A stretch of 64,000 nucleotides of DNA from JAVWMQ01 sp036646055 (GTDB taxonomy: Bacteria; Bacillota; Clostridia; Peptostreptococcales; Anaerovoracaceae). The position numbers and the translations under genes were made by a program. The notes below the pieces were generated by a model. It was not told the origin of the DNA, ran no database searches, and saw only the letters and a list, made by a program, of their open reading frames with translations. Positions 7,751-17,100 of the stretch are shown here, one piece after another (within the stretch, counting starts at the first letter, position 1; the number at the start of each line of letters is the position of its first letter). The stretch covers positions 29,878 to 93,877 of the forward strand of contig JAVXMY010000006.1 in assembly GCA_036646055.1 (NCBI GenBank), given 5' to 3'.

Positions 7751-9898
7751 TTACATTATTTCTGAATCTTCCATACGTTCTTCGAAGTATGCAGTCAGTT
7801 TAATTAGTGGTTTACGAAGTAGTAAGCCAAGAATTAATGTTGGTATTAAGAAGGCAGTAGTCATTAGCATATCGTGTACATAAGCCTTAGGGTATACTCC
7901 TCCAATTGTTTCCCTCATAGCGTTAATTGCATAAGTGAATGGGAAGAATCCATTTAAGTCCTGGAAGAACTTCGGTAGCATTTCTACAGGGAATGTTCCA
8001 CCAGCACCAGCAATTTGAACTACAAGTAATATTACACTTAAGGCCTTACCAATAGCTCCAAAGGAGACTGTTAGAGTATAGACTAAACTTGTAAAGATGA
8101 AACTTGCAAGTGCTCCTGTTAATATGAACAAGATTGGATTTTCACATTGGACATCTAGGAAGAACAGGTCACCTAAGCATATTATCAGAGCCTGGAGTTG
8201 GCCAACTATGAAGAATAGAAGATACCTTCCAAAGTAACTTTCATGATGCCTAATGTTATATATTTTTTCGTCTTCTTTGACATTTGTTTTAAAGATTGCT
8301 ACAAGTACAATGGCTCCAACCCAAATTGCTAGGATTGAATAAAAAGGTGTCATTGCAGAACCATAATTTGCAATTGAGAACATTTCTTTGTTCTTAATAT
8401 TAACAGGTGATGACATAAATCCACCGTATATTTCTGGGTCTGACTTGATCATTTCAAGTAATTTAGAAACCTGTTTATCTTTGCCGACACTTTCAACTTC
8501 CCTTGTTAATTTATGTATTTTATTGCGAAGGTTTTGTATTAGCACTTTGGAATTAGTAAGGGTATCAGTACCGCTAAGCATAGCTGTATTAATTCCATCA
8601 AAGACGTCGTTAATATTAGATATACTTCCTTCAGCTGAAGATAAAACACCACCAAAATTGCTTAGGCTTACTTGCATTTTACCAATAACCCTGTTGATTT
8701 TTGGTTGAATGTTTGTTGCATAGTCAGTTTTAATATCATTTAATTTAGTGTTTGCATCAGCAGTTATTTGGTTGATTTTCGTTTTATTTGTTTCGATTCG
8801 ATGTACGGAATCATCTAACGAAGAACTTGTACTTTGAAGCAAAGCTTTTATATTCTTTTCACTAGTTATAATATTTTGTAAGTTACTAATTAGTGTACCT
8901 GAATTAGGCAGGTGAAGTTTTTCTATAGCAACTATTAGATCATTGTTCCATCTAATAATATCATCAATATTGTTAATAGATGTTTTAAGGGCGTTACTAG
9001 CTCCGGTTTCTGCACCTTGAACTGAGGTAAGTGCAGAGTTGGCTGTTGTACCAAGATCATTGACCATTATTTGAAGAGCACTTAATGTTTTGTTTAGGTC
9101 ATCACCTAGAGTAGCTGAATCCTTTTGTACCTTTGTTAAATCATTTTGCAAGGTTTTAATGTTAGAATTACCATCCTTAATGGCCTTCTCAATATTTGGA
9201 GTCATAGCAGAAGCAGCCTTAAGAAGTCCACTTACGGCTTTATTAGCACTAATAAATGAATCAATAGTCATGGAATAATCCTTTAAGTCTCCATCAACAC
9301 TTTTTAACTTAAGCATAAGTCTATCTATAATAGATAAACCATTTTCGTCAATGGATAAATCAGATAGATTAAAGTATTTGATCATTGTTTCAGTTACTTT
9401 AGAAATAAAAGTTTTATTTACTTCTTCATGGATCAAATTAATCCCAGCGTCTGTAATCTTTGGAGCAATGGCATTTTTCTTTTCGTTTACATAGTAAACT
9501 ATTTCTGGATTCTTAAAGTCTCCATTTAGGAAACTTAGCATATCTTCGGTAAACTCAGAAGGTATAACAATGGCAGCATAATAATCTCCAAGTTTAACTC
9601 CTTCAAGAGCTTTTTTCTCACTTGTAAAAACCCAGCCAATTTTATCATTTTGCTTTAGGCTATTTACAATTTCGCTACCAGCATTCATCTGAGTAGCCAT
9701 AACTTCTTTGCCAGTATCGTTACAGGCTACAGCAACTTTAATCCCTGCTGTATTACTGTATGGATCCCAGTTAGCTGCCAGGTTAAACCAAGCATACATA
9801 GCGGGTAAAAGAGTTACTCCTATTACAATTATTAATGCAACTATATTGACTCTTAACTTGTATATATCTCTTAAGAATATTTTTATTATATTATTCAT
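7751..9898 (-). CDS. YhgE/Pip domain membrane protein (ABC-2 type)
   Basis: A 715-residue protein. It has an N-terminal membrane helix (about residues 18-38) ending PAMYAWFNLAANWDPY, a long extracytoplasmic region with coiled-coil character (about 60-510), and five or six C-terminal helices typical of ABC-2 permeases. This is the YhgE/Pip architecture, related to phage-infection proteins and the EsaA/ESX accessory family. It overlaps the preceding two-helix membrane-protein gene by 8 bp, so they are probably co-translated. No type VII secretion genes are nearby. Function is unproven; export or envelope roles are the usual guess. Confidence 0.85.
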   Translation of the reverse strand: MNNIIKIFLRDIYKLRVNIVALIIVIGVTLLPAMYAWFNLAANWDPYSNTAGIKVAVACNDTGKEVMATQMNAGSEIVNSLKQNDKIGWVFTSEKKALEGVKLGDYYAAIVIPSEFTEDMLSFLNGDFKNPEIVYYVNEKKNAIAPKITDAGINLIHEEVNKTFISKVTETMIKYFNLSDLSIDENGLSIIDRLMLKLKSVDGDLKDYSMTIDSFISANKAVSGLLKAASAMTPNIEKAIKDGNSNIKTLQNDLTKVQKDSATLGDDLNKTLSALQIMVNDLGTTANSALTSVQGAETGASNALKTSINNIDDIIRWNNDLIVAIEKLHLPNSGTLISNLQNIITSEKNIKALLQSTSSSLDDSVHRIETNKTKINQITADANTKLNDIKTDYATNIQPKINRVIGKMQVSLSNFGGVLSSAEGSISNINDVFDGINTAMLSGTDTLTNSKVLIQNLRNKIHKLTREVESVGKDKQVSKLLEMIKSDPEIYGGFMSSPVNIKNKEMFSIANYGSAMTPFYSILAIWVGAIVLVAIFKTNVKEDEKIYNIRHHESYFGRYLLFFIVGQLQALIICLGDLFFLDVQCENPILFILTGALASFIFTSLVYTLTVSFGAIGKALSVILLVVQIAGAGGTFPVEMLPKFFQDLNGFFPFTYAINAMRETIGGVYPKAYVHDMLMTTAFLIPTLILGLLLRKPLIKLTAYFEERMEDSEIM

Positions 9899-10208
9899 TA
9901 GTTTGATCCTTTTCTGTACTTGTTTCTATAGTGTTTTGGTTATCCTTTGTAGGTTCTTCGGTATCTTCAAAATAACGAGAAAGCCTTTTCATTGTATAAT
10001 CAAGCCATATTAAATATGAGGAAATTATAATTATGGAGGCAATCCACGCTGTTAATAAAAATAACTTTGAATCTAGGTTGAACATTAGTAACAACAAAAA
10101 TAAAGGGATAACAGCCATACATATAAAGCCGGAGCGAACCCTTGTCTTATAGTTTTCTTTAAACTCATCGTATTCTTTTTTTAATTCTAAATATTTCAAT
10201 TCAATCAT
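9891..10208 (-). CDS. Two-helix membrane protein, partner of YhgE-like protein
   Basis: A 105-residue protein with a charged N-terminus, two hydrophobic segments (about 28-48 and 52-70), and a hydrophilic Thr/Glu/Asp-rich tail. I do not recognise a named family. It is upstream of the YhgE/Pip gene and overlaps it by 8 bp, so a joint complex or stoichiometric expression is plausible. The ribosome-binding site is weak. Divergent from the MBL-fold gene. Confidence 0.7.
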   Translation of the reverse strand: MIELKYLELKKEYDEFKENYKTRVRSGFICMAVIPLFLLLLMFNLDSKLFLLTAWIASIIIISSYLIWLDYTMKRLSRYFEDTEEPTKDNQNTIETSTEKDQTNE

Positions 10209-10364
10209 GTGCTCATTTTACATTATTTTTTGGATTTCTTCAAGTATAATCATATGTTGCAAAGAATAGAACTACATAGTTTTGTTTTAAAAACATTTCT
10301 TTATAGCAAAGTTTTATATTATATAAAACAGATTTATGATAAAATAAACATAGAGGAGGTATTT

Positions 10365-11372
10365 ATGAAAAAAGTTGAAATAGAAAAAGTAAGGGATGAT
10401 TTGGGGATATACAAAATAAATGTTCCTCTTCCAGATAATCCACTTAAAAATTTAAATAGTTATGTTATTAAAACAGAAGAGAAAAATTTAATAATAGATA
10501 CAGGATTTAATAGACCTGAATCGAAAGAAGCCTTGTTAGAGGGTCTTAGAATACTTGATATAGATATGGATAAAACTGAAATTTATGCAACTCATCTTCA
10601 TGAAGACCATATTGGCTTAATAGGAGAATTAATTCAGGATGATACCGTTGTATATATGACTCAAAGAGATTATCAGTATATGTGGAGATGTGATATCTAT
10701 GATGGCTGGACAACTTCTGAAAACAGACTTATGGAAAACGGATTTCCTCTTGAAGAGGTTATTATAACTAGAAAAACAAATCCTGCAAGAATTTATGGTA
10801 CTGGCAGTCTTTTTCCTGTTAAACTAATTGGAGATGGAGACATAATTAAGATCGGTGAGTATGAATTAAAAGTAATTACTGTTCCTGGTCATACACCTGG
10901 AAATACATGCCTTTACATAGAATCTGAAAAGATTTTATTTTCAGGAGACCATGTGCTTTTTGACATTACACCTAATATTACAGTGTGGAATTTTGAAAGG
11001 GATCCTTTAGGAGAGTATTTGGATAGTTTGAAAAAAATCAGAAAAGTTGATGTTGAGTTGGTTTTACCGGGACATAGATTAAACCAAATGGATTTTTATG
11101 AAAGAGTTGATCAGTTGCTAGAGCATCATAAGGTTAGACTTATGGAAGCGGGTAAAGTTATCAAAGAATGTGGCCCTATTAATGCTTATGATCTTGCAGC
11201 GAAAATGACTTGGTCAATGCGAGGTAAAAATTGGGAAGAATTTCCGATTCATCAAAAATGGTTTGCAGTGGGTGAGGCATTATCACACCTTGACTACCTA
11301 AGAATAAGAGGACATATAGTTGAAGAAGTTGACGTAAATACTAATATTATAAACTACTCTATGGCTAAATAA
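10365..11372 (+). CDS. MBL-fold metallo-hydrolase
   Basis: A 335-residue metallo-beta-lactamase-fold hydrolase. The metal-binding motif is THLHEDHIG (HxHxDH), followed by the later ligands VPGHTPGNTCLY, FSGDHVLF and LPGH. A C-terminal winged-helix-like extension (about 250-335, with RGKNWEEFPIHQKWFAVGEALSHL) is typical of the subgroup annotated as generic MBL-fold or hydroxyacylglutathione-hydrolase-like. The ATG at 10365 has GAGGAGG upstream; the in-frame extension back to 10209 lies in AT-rich promoter sequence. Substrate unknown. Confidence 0.85.
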   Translation: MKKVEIEKVRDDLGIYKINVPLPDNPLKNLNSYVIKTEEKNLIIDTGFNRPESKEALLEGLRILDIDMDKTEIYATHLHEDHIGLIGELIQDDTVVYMTQRDYQYMWRCDIYDGWTTSENRLMENGFPLEEVIITRKTNPARIYGTGSLFPVKLIGDGDIIKIGEYELKVITVPGHTPGNTCLYIESEKILFSGDHVLFDITPNITVWNFERDPLGEYLDSLKKIRKVDVELVLPGHRLNQMDFYERVDQLLEHHKVRLMEAGKVIKECGPINAYDLAAKMTWSMRGKNWEEFPIHQKWFAVGEALSHLDYLRIRGHIVEEVDVNTNIINYSMAK

Positions 11373-11430
11373 ATAATTGAAAATTAAATAATAAACTTGA
11401 AACCTTCAGCAAAGCAGTGTAAAATAAAAA

Positions 11431-11444
11431 AGAACACTTGTTCG
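11431..11444 (-). promoter_or_regulatory. LexA (SOS) box upstream of Y-family polymerase
   Basis: Read on minus, CGAACAAGTGTTCT matches the Gram-positive LexA consensus CGAAC-N4-GTTCG at 9 of 10 defined positions. It shares AACAAGTGTTC with the box upstream of lexA at 42250-42263. It lies just before the polymerase ribosome-binding site. Confidence 0.8.
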
Positions 11445-11460
11445 TGCTGGAGGTTTTGTT

Positions 11461-12720
11461 GTGAATATGTATTTATGTATTGATTTAAAATCGTTTTATG
11501 CTTCTGTTGAGTGCGTAGAGCGAGGGCTTGATCCTATGGAAACAAATTTAGTTGTTGCAGACCCCGAAAGAAATCGTGGTACTATTTGTCTTGCAATTAC
11601 ACCTGCAATGAAGGCCTTAGGAATTAAGAATAGATGTAGAATATTTGAAATACCATCTAATGTTAAATATATAGTAGCTCCCCCTAGAATGAAAAAGTAT
11701 ATCGATTATTCAGCTGATATTTACGATATATATTTAGATTATGTCTCTAAGGAGGATATACATGTTTATTCTATAGATGAAGCTTTTTTGGATATTACTA
11801 ATTACCTAGAATTATACAAAAGTACTCCTGAGGGTATAGGCAAAAGAATTATGGATGATATTTATAGTGAAACTGGGATTAAATCCAGTTGTGGCGTAGG
11901 GAATAATCTGTATTTATCTAAAATAGCTTTAGATATTACAGCGAAGAAATCAAAAGATGGAATTGGTGTATTAGATGAACAAAAGTATATTGATACATTA
12001 TGGAATCATAGACCTTTAACTGATTTTTGGAGAATTGGAAGAGGGACAGCTCAAAGACTTTATAGATATGGAATTGTTACTATGGAGCAAGTTGCTAAGG
12101 CAGATGAAACTTTGCTTTACAAAGTTTTTGGTAAAGATGCGGAACTTTTAATTGATCATGCATGGGGAATAGAGACGGTTACCATGGAGGACATTAAAAA
12201 GTATAGGCCCAAGAGCCACTCTCTTTCAAGTGGGCAGGTCTTGATGCGAGATTATCAATTTGATGAAGGTCTTTTAATAGTTAAGGAAATGATGGACCTA
12301 CTAAGTTTAGACCTAGTAGGCAAGGAATTAGTCACAAGTTCTATAACTTTACACATTGGATATACATATAAGGCTAAAATTAAATCCACCCATGGTTCTG
12401 TTAAAACAGATGTTCCGACTAATTCCGATTTGATTCTAATTTCTAAGATTGCTGAACTTTATTTAAAGATTGTAGATAGAAAAGTTCCAATTAGAAGGAT
12501 TACTATTTCCTGTAATAATATTGAAAAAGAAAGGGTTATACAAACTTCAATATTTGATGAATACTTTAATGTGGAGCAAGATAGGGATATTCAAAAAGTA
12601 GTAAATAACCTTAAGGACAAGTTTGGTAAAAATAGTATTATGAAAGGTATGAATCTTTCAAAGGCTGCAACTACATTAGAGAGAAACAGACAGATAGGAG
12701 GTCACAAAAGTGGGGAATAA
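11461..12720 (+). CDS. Y-family DNA polymerase (UmuC/UvrX type)
   Basis: A 419-residue translesion polymerase. The palm motifs are present: CIDLKSFYASVECVERG with the catalytic Asp and steric Phe-Tyr, and YSIDEAFLDITNY with the catalytic DE pair. A helix-hairpin-helix region and C-terminal little-finger domain follow. The start codon is GTG at 11461 with GGAGG 7 nt upstream. A LexA box overlaps the promoter region, and a YolD-like gene overlaps the 3' end, as in Bacillus UvrX/YolD and YqjW/YqzH pairs. It is therefore an SOS-induced error-prone polymerase. Confidence 0.9.
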   Translation: MNMYLCIDLKSFYASVECVERGLDPMETNLVVADPERNRGTICLAITPAMKALGIKNRCRIFEIPSNVKYIVAPPRMKKYIDYSADIYDIYLDYVSKEDIHVYSIDEAFLDITNYLELYKSTPEGIGKRIMDDIYSETGIKSSCGVGNNLYLSKIALDITAKKSKDGIGVLDEQKYIDTLWNHRPLTDFWRIGRGTAQRLYRYGIVTMEQVAKADETLLYKVFGKDAELLIDHAWGIETVTMEDIKKYRPKSHSLSSGQVLMRDYQFDEGLLIVKEMMDLLSLDLVGKELVTSSITLHIGYTYKAKIKSTHGSVKTDVPTNSDLILISKIAELYLKIVDRKVPIRRITISCNNIEKERVIQTSIFDEYFNVEQDRDIQKVVNNLKDKFGKNSIMKGMNLSKAATTLERNRQIGGHKSGE

Positions 12721-12895
12721 GCCATTAGTCAAAATGAGACGGAAGGATAGAGCAAAACAATTTGCACCTTTTTCAGCATTAAAGGGACTAGAAGAAGCAC
12801 TTGAATATAGAGTCTTTGTGCGAGAAACAGAAAGCTATAAGGAAGGCCAGGTTTGTGAAGAAATATTAGAAGAATACAATCATCTAGAGGAATAA
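12710..12895 (+). CDS. YolD-like small protein
   Basis: A 61-residue protein. It contains the family signature RRKDRAKQFAPFSALKGLEEAL. YolD-like proteins are commonly encoded next to UmuC-type polymerases and are thought to take the place of UmuD. The start is GTG at 12710 with AGGAGG 8 nt upstream, overlapping the polymerase gene by 11 bp, so the two are translated together and share the LexA-controlled promoter. The family is often longer (about 90-110 residues), so this is a short version. Confidence 0.8.
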   Translation: MGNKPLVKMRRKDRAKQFAPFSALKGLEEALEYRVFVRETESYKEGQVCEEILEEYNHLEE

Positions 12896-12984
12896 TCGAA
12901 GGCACTGTAGCATTAAACAAGTTTAGAATAGTCAGTATTCATCCCAAAATAAGGTTATTAAAAGTACTACCAAACAAAAATGAG

Positions 12985-13013
12985 TTGATACTCATGTGAC
13001 AATGGTGTATTAT
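12985..13013 (+). promoter_or_regulatory. Promoter of the aquaporin gene
   Basis: TTGATA (12985-12990) and TATTAT (13008-13013) are separated by 17 bp, followed about 35 bp later by the aquaporin start. Confidence 0.5.
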
Positions 13014-13049
13014 GATAATGTATTATGCTAGAGAAGGGAGAAAAGTAAT

Positions 13050-13745
13050 ATGAAAAAATATATTGCAGAATTTATCGGAACTATGGTATTAGTTGTTTTT
13101 GGTTGTGGTAGTGCAGTTGCAGCAAACACATTAGTAGGATTAACAGGGGTACAAGTGCCACTGGCTTTTTCTACATTATTAATTGCCTTTGCTTTTGGTT
13201 TGTCAATAGTTGCCATGGCTTATTCAATTGGAAATATTTCCGGATGCCATATTAATCCAGCAGTATCAATGGGTATGCTTGTAGCTGGCAAAATGACAGT
13301 AAGTGATTTTGTAGGATACGTAGTATCTCAGTTTGTTGGTGGTATTGCAGGTGCAGGAATTTTAGTGTTCTTATTTAGTTCTAATGATGCATTAGGAGCA
13401 AACGGATACGGAGAACTTAGCGCTTTAGGAATTAACGTACAACAAGCATTAATAGTTGAAATCATTTTGACTTTTGTATTTGTGTTATTGATTTTAGGAG
13501 TTACATCTAAGGTTGAAAATGGAACAGTTGCAGGACTATGTATTGGTCTTACATTAACTTTAATTCATATTTTAGGTATTCCGTTTACAGGTACATCAGT
13601 TAACCCAGCACGTAGCTTTGGACCAGCTTTATTACAGGGTGGTTTACCATTAAGTCAGGTGTGGGTATTTATAGTTGCACCACTAGTAGGCGGAGCATTA
13701 GCTGCCTTAGTTTGGAAGTTCATATCTTCTGGACAAGAAGACTAA
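13050..13745 (+). CDS. MIP-family aquaporin (AqpZ-like)
   Basis: A 231-residue channel with six helices and two NPA half-helices, HINPAVS and SVNPARS. The IHILGIPFTGTSVNPARS stretch matches AqpZ-type water channels, with a His in helix 5 and Arg after the second NPA in the selectivity filter. These favour water over glycerol. It sits in the cytoplasmic membrane. The start is ATG at 13050 with GAAGGGAG upstream. Monocistronic, ended by a strong terminator shared with the convergent histidine kinase gene. Confidence 0.88.
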   Translation: MKKYIAEFIGTMVLVVFGCGSAVAANTLVGLTGVQVPLAFSTLLIAFAFGLSIVAMAYSIGNISGCHINPAVSMGMLVAGKMTVSDFVGYVVSQFVGGIAGAGILVFLFSSNDALGANGYGELSALGINVQQALIVEIILTFVFVLLILGVTSKVENGTVAGLCIGLTLTLIHILGIPFTGTSVNPARSFGPALLQGGLPLSQVWVFIVAPLVGGALAALVWKFISSGQED

Positions 13746-13753
13746 TTCAAAGT

Positions 13754-13789
13754 ATAGACCTATGGATAATCCATAGGTCTATTTTTTTT
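13754..13789. terminator. Terminator between aquaporin and kinase genes
   Basis: Arms ATAGACCTATGG (13754-13765) and CCATAGGTCTAT (13771-13782) are followed by a T8 run on plus. Confidence 0.8.
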
Positions 13790-15488
13790 ATAAATATTTT
13801 TTTAATGTGTAAAACAATTTTTGTGGTTCTAAAGGTTTAGAAAGATGGTTGTTCATGCCACATTCAAGGCAGTTGTTTATATCTTCAGTAGAAGTATTTG
13901 CTGTCATGGCAATAATAGGAATGCTTTCAGCACCTTCTAATTTAGAATTTCGAATAAGTTTTGTAGCACTATATCCATCTAAAAGAGGCATATTCACATC
14001 CATCAAAATTAAATCGTACTTGTCATCTTTGGATTCTGCAAACTTGCACAGACCTTCTTCGCCGTTTTTAGCAATATCTAAAATCATATTATAAGGAGAT
14101 AAGATTTTTTTCAAAACGCTAATGTTAATATTGTTGTCTTCACATATTAAAATTTTCTTGTTATTTAGACATGAGAAGTCATGACTAAATAGTGAAAGGT
14201 TAGAAGGCATTTCTTCTTCTGGAAGAAGTTCAATAGGTAAATGAATTATAAATTTTGTGCCTTTATTTAGAGCTGATTCACAGGAAATAGTTCCACCTGA
14301 TAAATCAACTATTTGTTTAACTATAGAAAGTCCTAATCCTGTTCCTGTTTCCTCGCTAGTCTCCTTTGTAGAAGCTTGAGCAAATTGCTTAAACATATCT
14401 TTTTGGAAGTCTTCACTTATGCCTATTCCATTATCTTGAACTATAAAACGGTTATATGAATGATTATTTTCTACTTTTATAGTTTCACAAATAAAATCTA
14501 CATAACCACCTTTGGGAGTAAATTTAATAGCGTTAGATATTAAATTCAAGAATAATTGTGTAAATCTTAATGGATCAATACAAGGGTTGCTTGAAGGAAA
14601 CTTTAAAAGTTTAAAGTTAAAATCAACACCTTTATCAGAAGCTAATCTTGTCGCAATAGAATTTAGGTTGTCAAAAAGATCGTCAATTGCCACTGGTTCT
14701 CTTTTAAGTTCAAAGGTCAAATCTTCCATCTTTTGAAGGTCAAGAAGGTCATTTACCAGATTTAATAAATGCATACCGGACTTATGGATAATATCCAAGT
14801 TAGAATGAAGCACATCTATATTTGTTTCATCTTTAGAAGTGTATGCAAAGGATAATATTCCGTTAAGCGGAGACCTCATATCGTGGGTAATTCTAGTAAA
14901 AAAAGTGCTTCGATCTTCATTTGCAGCCTTAAGTTTGTTCAAGGCGTCATCTAGTTGATAAGTCTTGCGGGAAAGTTTTTCCATAGCTCTTTTTTGCAAA
15001 AGAGAGATACTTAGAAGTTTAGCAATAAAAACTAGAGCTTCAATTTTATCATCATAATTATATATATCCTCATATGTTTTTTCACAGTCATCAAAACCAA
15101 TCCAACCTTTAAACGTATCTCCATCTAAAATTGCACATTGCAGCATGGCTTTAATACCTTGACGTTTTGCAATAATCTTTTGGCATTCTGGTAGCTGTTC
15201 AATATTAGGACAAAAGAAAATTCCTTTTGAATTAAAGTTATTTCTGTATGACCGGCCTAAATCACTTTCGTAACTTAAGTTTTGTAATGTATCGATTTCA
15301 GGATGAACTCCATTTCTATACCACTCAAAGGTATTTGAACAGGATTTATTGTCTTCAGAGTTTTCAAATATATAAACTCTGCACACATTAAAAAATTCAC
15401 CTACAATTTCAAGTAATTCTTTAATTGCGACGGAATAGTCAGTATTGGAATATAAGGCATTTAGCACTTGATCCTTAATATTTTTCAT
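13788..15488 (-). CDS. Cytoplasmic hybrid sensor histidine kinase (GAF-HisKA-HATPase-REC)
   Basis: A 566-residue protein without membrane helices. Residues about 1-165 look like a GAF-type sensor domain with several cysteines (36, 50, 93, 102, 118, 135). A short coiled coil (165-195) leads to the H-box ITHDMRSPLNGIL with phospho-acceptor H202. The ATPase domain has NLISNAIKFTPKG, DNGIGI and GTGLGLSIV. A C-terminal receiver domain has acidic residues ICEDNN and the phospho-acceptor in LILMDVNMP. No response regulator or target gene is adjacent. The Cys content could suit redox or metal sensing, but that is inference. Confidence 0.88.
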   Translation of the reverse strand: MKNIKDQVLNALYSNTDYSVAIKELLEIVGEFFNVCRVYIFENSEDNKSCSNTFEWYRNGVHPEIDTLQNLSYESDLGRSYRNNFNSKGIFFCPNIEQLPECQKIIAKRQGIKAMLQCAILDGDTFKGWIGFDDCEKTYEDIYNYDDKIEALVFIAKLLSISLLQKRAMEKLSRKTYQLDDALNKLKAANEDRSTFFTRITHDMRSPLNGILSFAYTSKDETNIDVLHSNLDIIHKSGMHLLNLVNDLLDLQKMEDLTFELKREPVAIDDLFDNLNSIATRLASDKGVDFNFKLLKFPSSNPCIDPLRFTQLFLNLISNAIKFTPKGGYVDFICETIKVENNHSYNRFIVQDNGIGISEDFQKDMFKQFAQASTKETSEETGTGLGLSIVKQIVDLSGGTISCESALNKGTKFIIHLPIELLPEEEMPSNLSLFSHDFSCLNNKKILICEDNNINISVLKKILSPYNMILDIAKNGEEGLCKFAESKDDKYDLILMDVNMPLLDGYSATKLIRNSKLEGAESIPIIAMTANTSTEDINNCLECGMNNHLSKPLEPQKLFYTLKKYL

Positions 15489-15887
15489 TTTATTTTAGCT
15501 CCATTTTTCACACACGCTTAAGTAAACTATATTACTTAAAATCTGTATTAAATTATATAATAAAACCCATTGAAAAACCATAGTTTTTACGAAAGTAATT
15601 AATTCAAAGACAAAAAAAGAAAAACAGCGATAAAAGTAAATCGAATAACAACCTCGAAATAATAACTTTAATCACTGTAATTGTAAATTTAATATTAGCA
15701 TTCATCGAAATGTTGTCAAATTAAAATAACAAGCAAAGGAGAGAGGAATACCTCTCGCTCCTCTTTTTTATTATAATAAAATCTATAAATAGTATCAATT
15801 GATAATTTATCCAATTTTTGAGTGACGCCACTTGCGCGCCACTTAAGTGTGCAAATAGGTGCAAAATAGGGCATTTATAACCTAATA
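15489..15887. other. Intergenic region with an orphan plus-strand terminator
   Basis: No coding frame was found in these 399 bp. At 15736-15769 a hairpin (GAGAGG/CCTCTC, 15741-15756, plus outer pairs) followed by a T6 run forms a plus-strand terminator with no plus-strand gene upstream. An unrecognised small RNA or a decayed gene could end there. The right part is the native sequence downstream of tRNA-Arg before phage insertion. Confidence 0.45.
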
Positions 15888-15996
15888 AATGTAAAATTCA
15901 AGGCATTAAAAAAGCACTGAAACCGTTGAAATTTCAGTGCTTTACAATTGGTGCGCCATTAGGGATTCGAACCCCAGACCTTCGCATTCGTAGTGC
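15888..15996. repeat. attL, 109-bp direct repeat with 3' part of tRNA-Arg
   Basis: Identical over 109 bp to 29843-29951. It holds the tRNA-Arg(ACG) terminator hairpin and the 3' portion of the tRNA up to the anticodon arm. Beyond 15996 the sequence departs from tRNA, so this is the truncated copy left by integration of the element. Confidence 0.93.
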
Positions 15997-16033
15997 TTGG
16001 AAAAAAGTGTAAATTTCAATGGTTATATTTGCC

Positions 16034-16066
16034 TGGGTAACACCCTGGGTAACACCCTGGGTAACA
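16034..16066. repeat. Three 12-bp-spaced TGGGTAACA repeats (integrase arm sites)
   Basis: TGGGTAACA occurs at 16034, 16046 and 16058, period 12. The same motif recurs near attR (29776 with one change, and 29788). The position between attL and the integrase gene suits arm-type integrase or Xis binding sites. The last copy overlaps the integrase stop region. Confidence 0.6.
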
Positions 16067-16067
16067 C

Positions 16068-17098
16068 TCATATTTCAGCCACTCTAAAGTCCTCTAATTT
16101 TTTAGATGCGTCAGCCAATGCTTGGTCTGTAAAGTGTGTGTATATATTGGCTGTAACGGATATGTTGGAATGGCCCATAAGTTCTTTGGCAATGTTAATA
16201 TCTATACCAGCAAGCTGCAGATCTGTACAAAATGTATGGCGAAATAAATAAGGAACCAAATCATCAGCAACAGGAAAAGGCTCTATCAGTCTATTTCTAA
16301 ACATCTTGCATCCCATAGAGATATTTAATTCTCTTTTAAAACTATTCCACCAACGTTTTCTAGATTGCTCATTTAACTTGGTACCATGTTTAGTGGTGAA
16401 TAGATAATCGAATGGACCTACATTCTTAAACTCTAACGCGAGATTGTGGGGTATAGGCACATATCTGTCAGCTGATGCAGTTTTAGTTCCTCTAATGTGC
16501 ATAATATCGTTTTTGGGGTCTATATCCATGCCTTGCAAGTTATCGGTTTCACCTGGTCTACATCCGCAGTAAAGCATAATCTTAATCCATTTTCCAGCGT
16601 AATGAGTTTCACACAACTTTAAAATATAAGTGCGTTCCTTCACAGTCAAAGGCCTACGTTTATTGTTATACGTGGAGGGCATGGATAGTTTGTTTGCTGG
16701 GTTAACATTTAATAAGTGGTTATCTACAGCACACTCAAAAACTTGTTTCATAGTCATCCGTAATTTTTTTACGTGAGCCAAACTTTGATTTGCGTGTCTA
16801 TTCAAAATCTCTTGTAAATGGATTGGTTTAACATTTTTTAATGGCATAGATAAATCAATTAGTTTTATCATATAGCAATAATCTTTGTAAGTCCTTTCGG
16901 AAACGGAAGGCTCTTTATATTTTTCAAGCCATTCCTGGAACCAAATGTCACATCGCATAGAACTAGAGATTATAATACCATCTTCCAGATCTCTTTTTTT
17001 CAAAGTGGCTTTTTCTATTGCTTCTTTTTCAGTGCGACCTTTAACAAAATATCTTTTACCTTACAGGGTAAGTCCTCATAAACAATAATAATATCCAT
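16068..17098 (-). pseudogene. Phage tyrosine recombinase (integrase), frameshifted near N-terminus
   Basis: The main frame (16068-17003, 311 residues from its first ATG) has the core-binding domain and the catalytic residues Arg (CGCRPGETD), His-x-x-Arg (LFRHTF), His (LMGHSN) and Tyr (ANIYTHF). Upstream, an ATG at 17098 with GAGG, 2 bp after the repressor stop, opens MDIIIVYEDLPCK. The arm-binding sequence GKRYFVKGRTEKEAIEKATL lies in another frame and joins the catalytic frame. One extra G at about 17058-17064 would restore a single protein. So the gene has lost one base, or uses recoding or an internal start. It would excise the element between the 109-bp repeats. Confidence 0.8.
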
Positions 17099-17100
17099 AA

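Noticed and set aside
15500..15769. Small RNA gene ending at the orphan terminator
   Set aside because: No clear promoter upstream on plus; mentioned only as a possibility in the intergenic entry.
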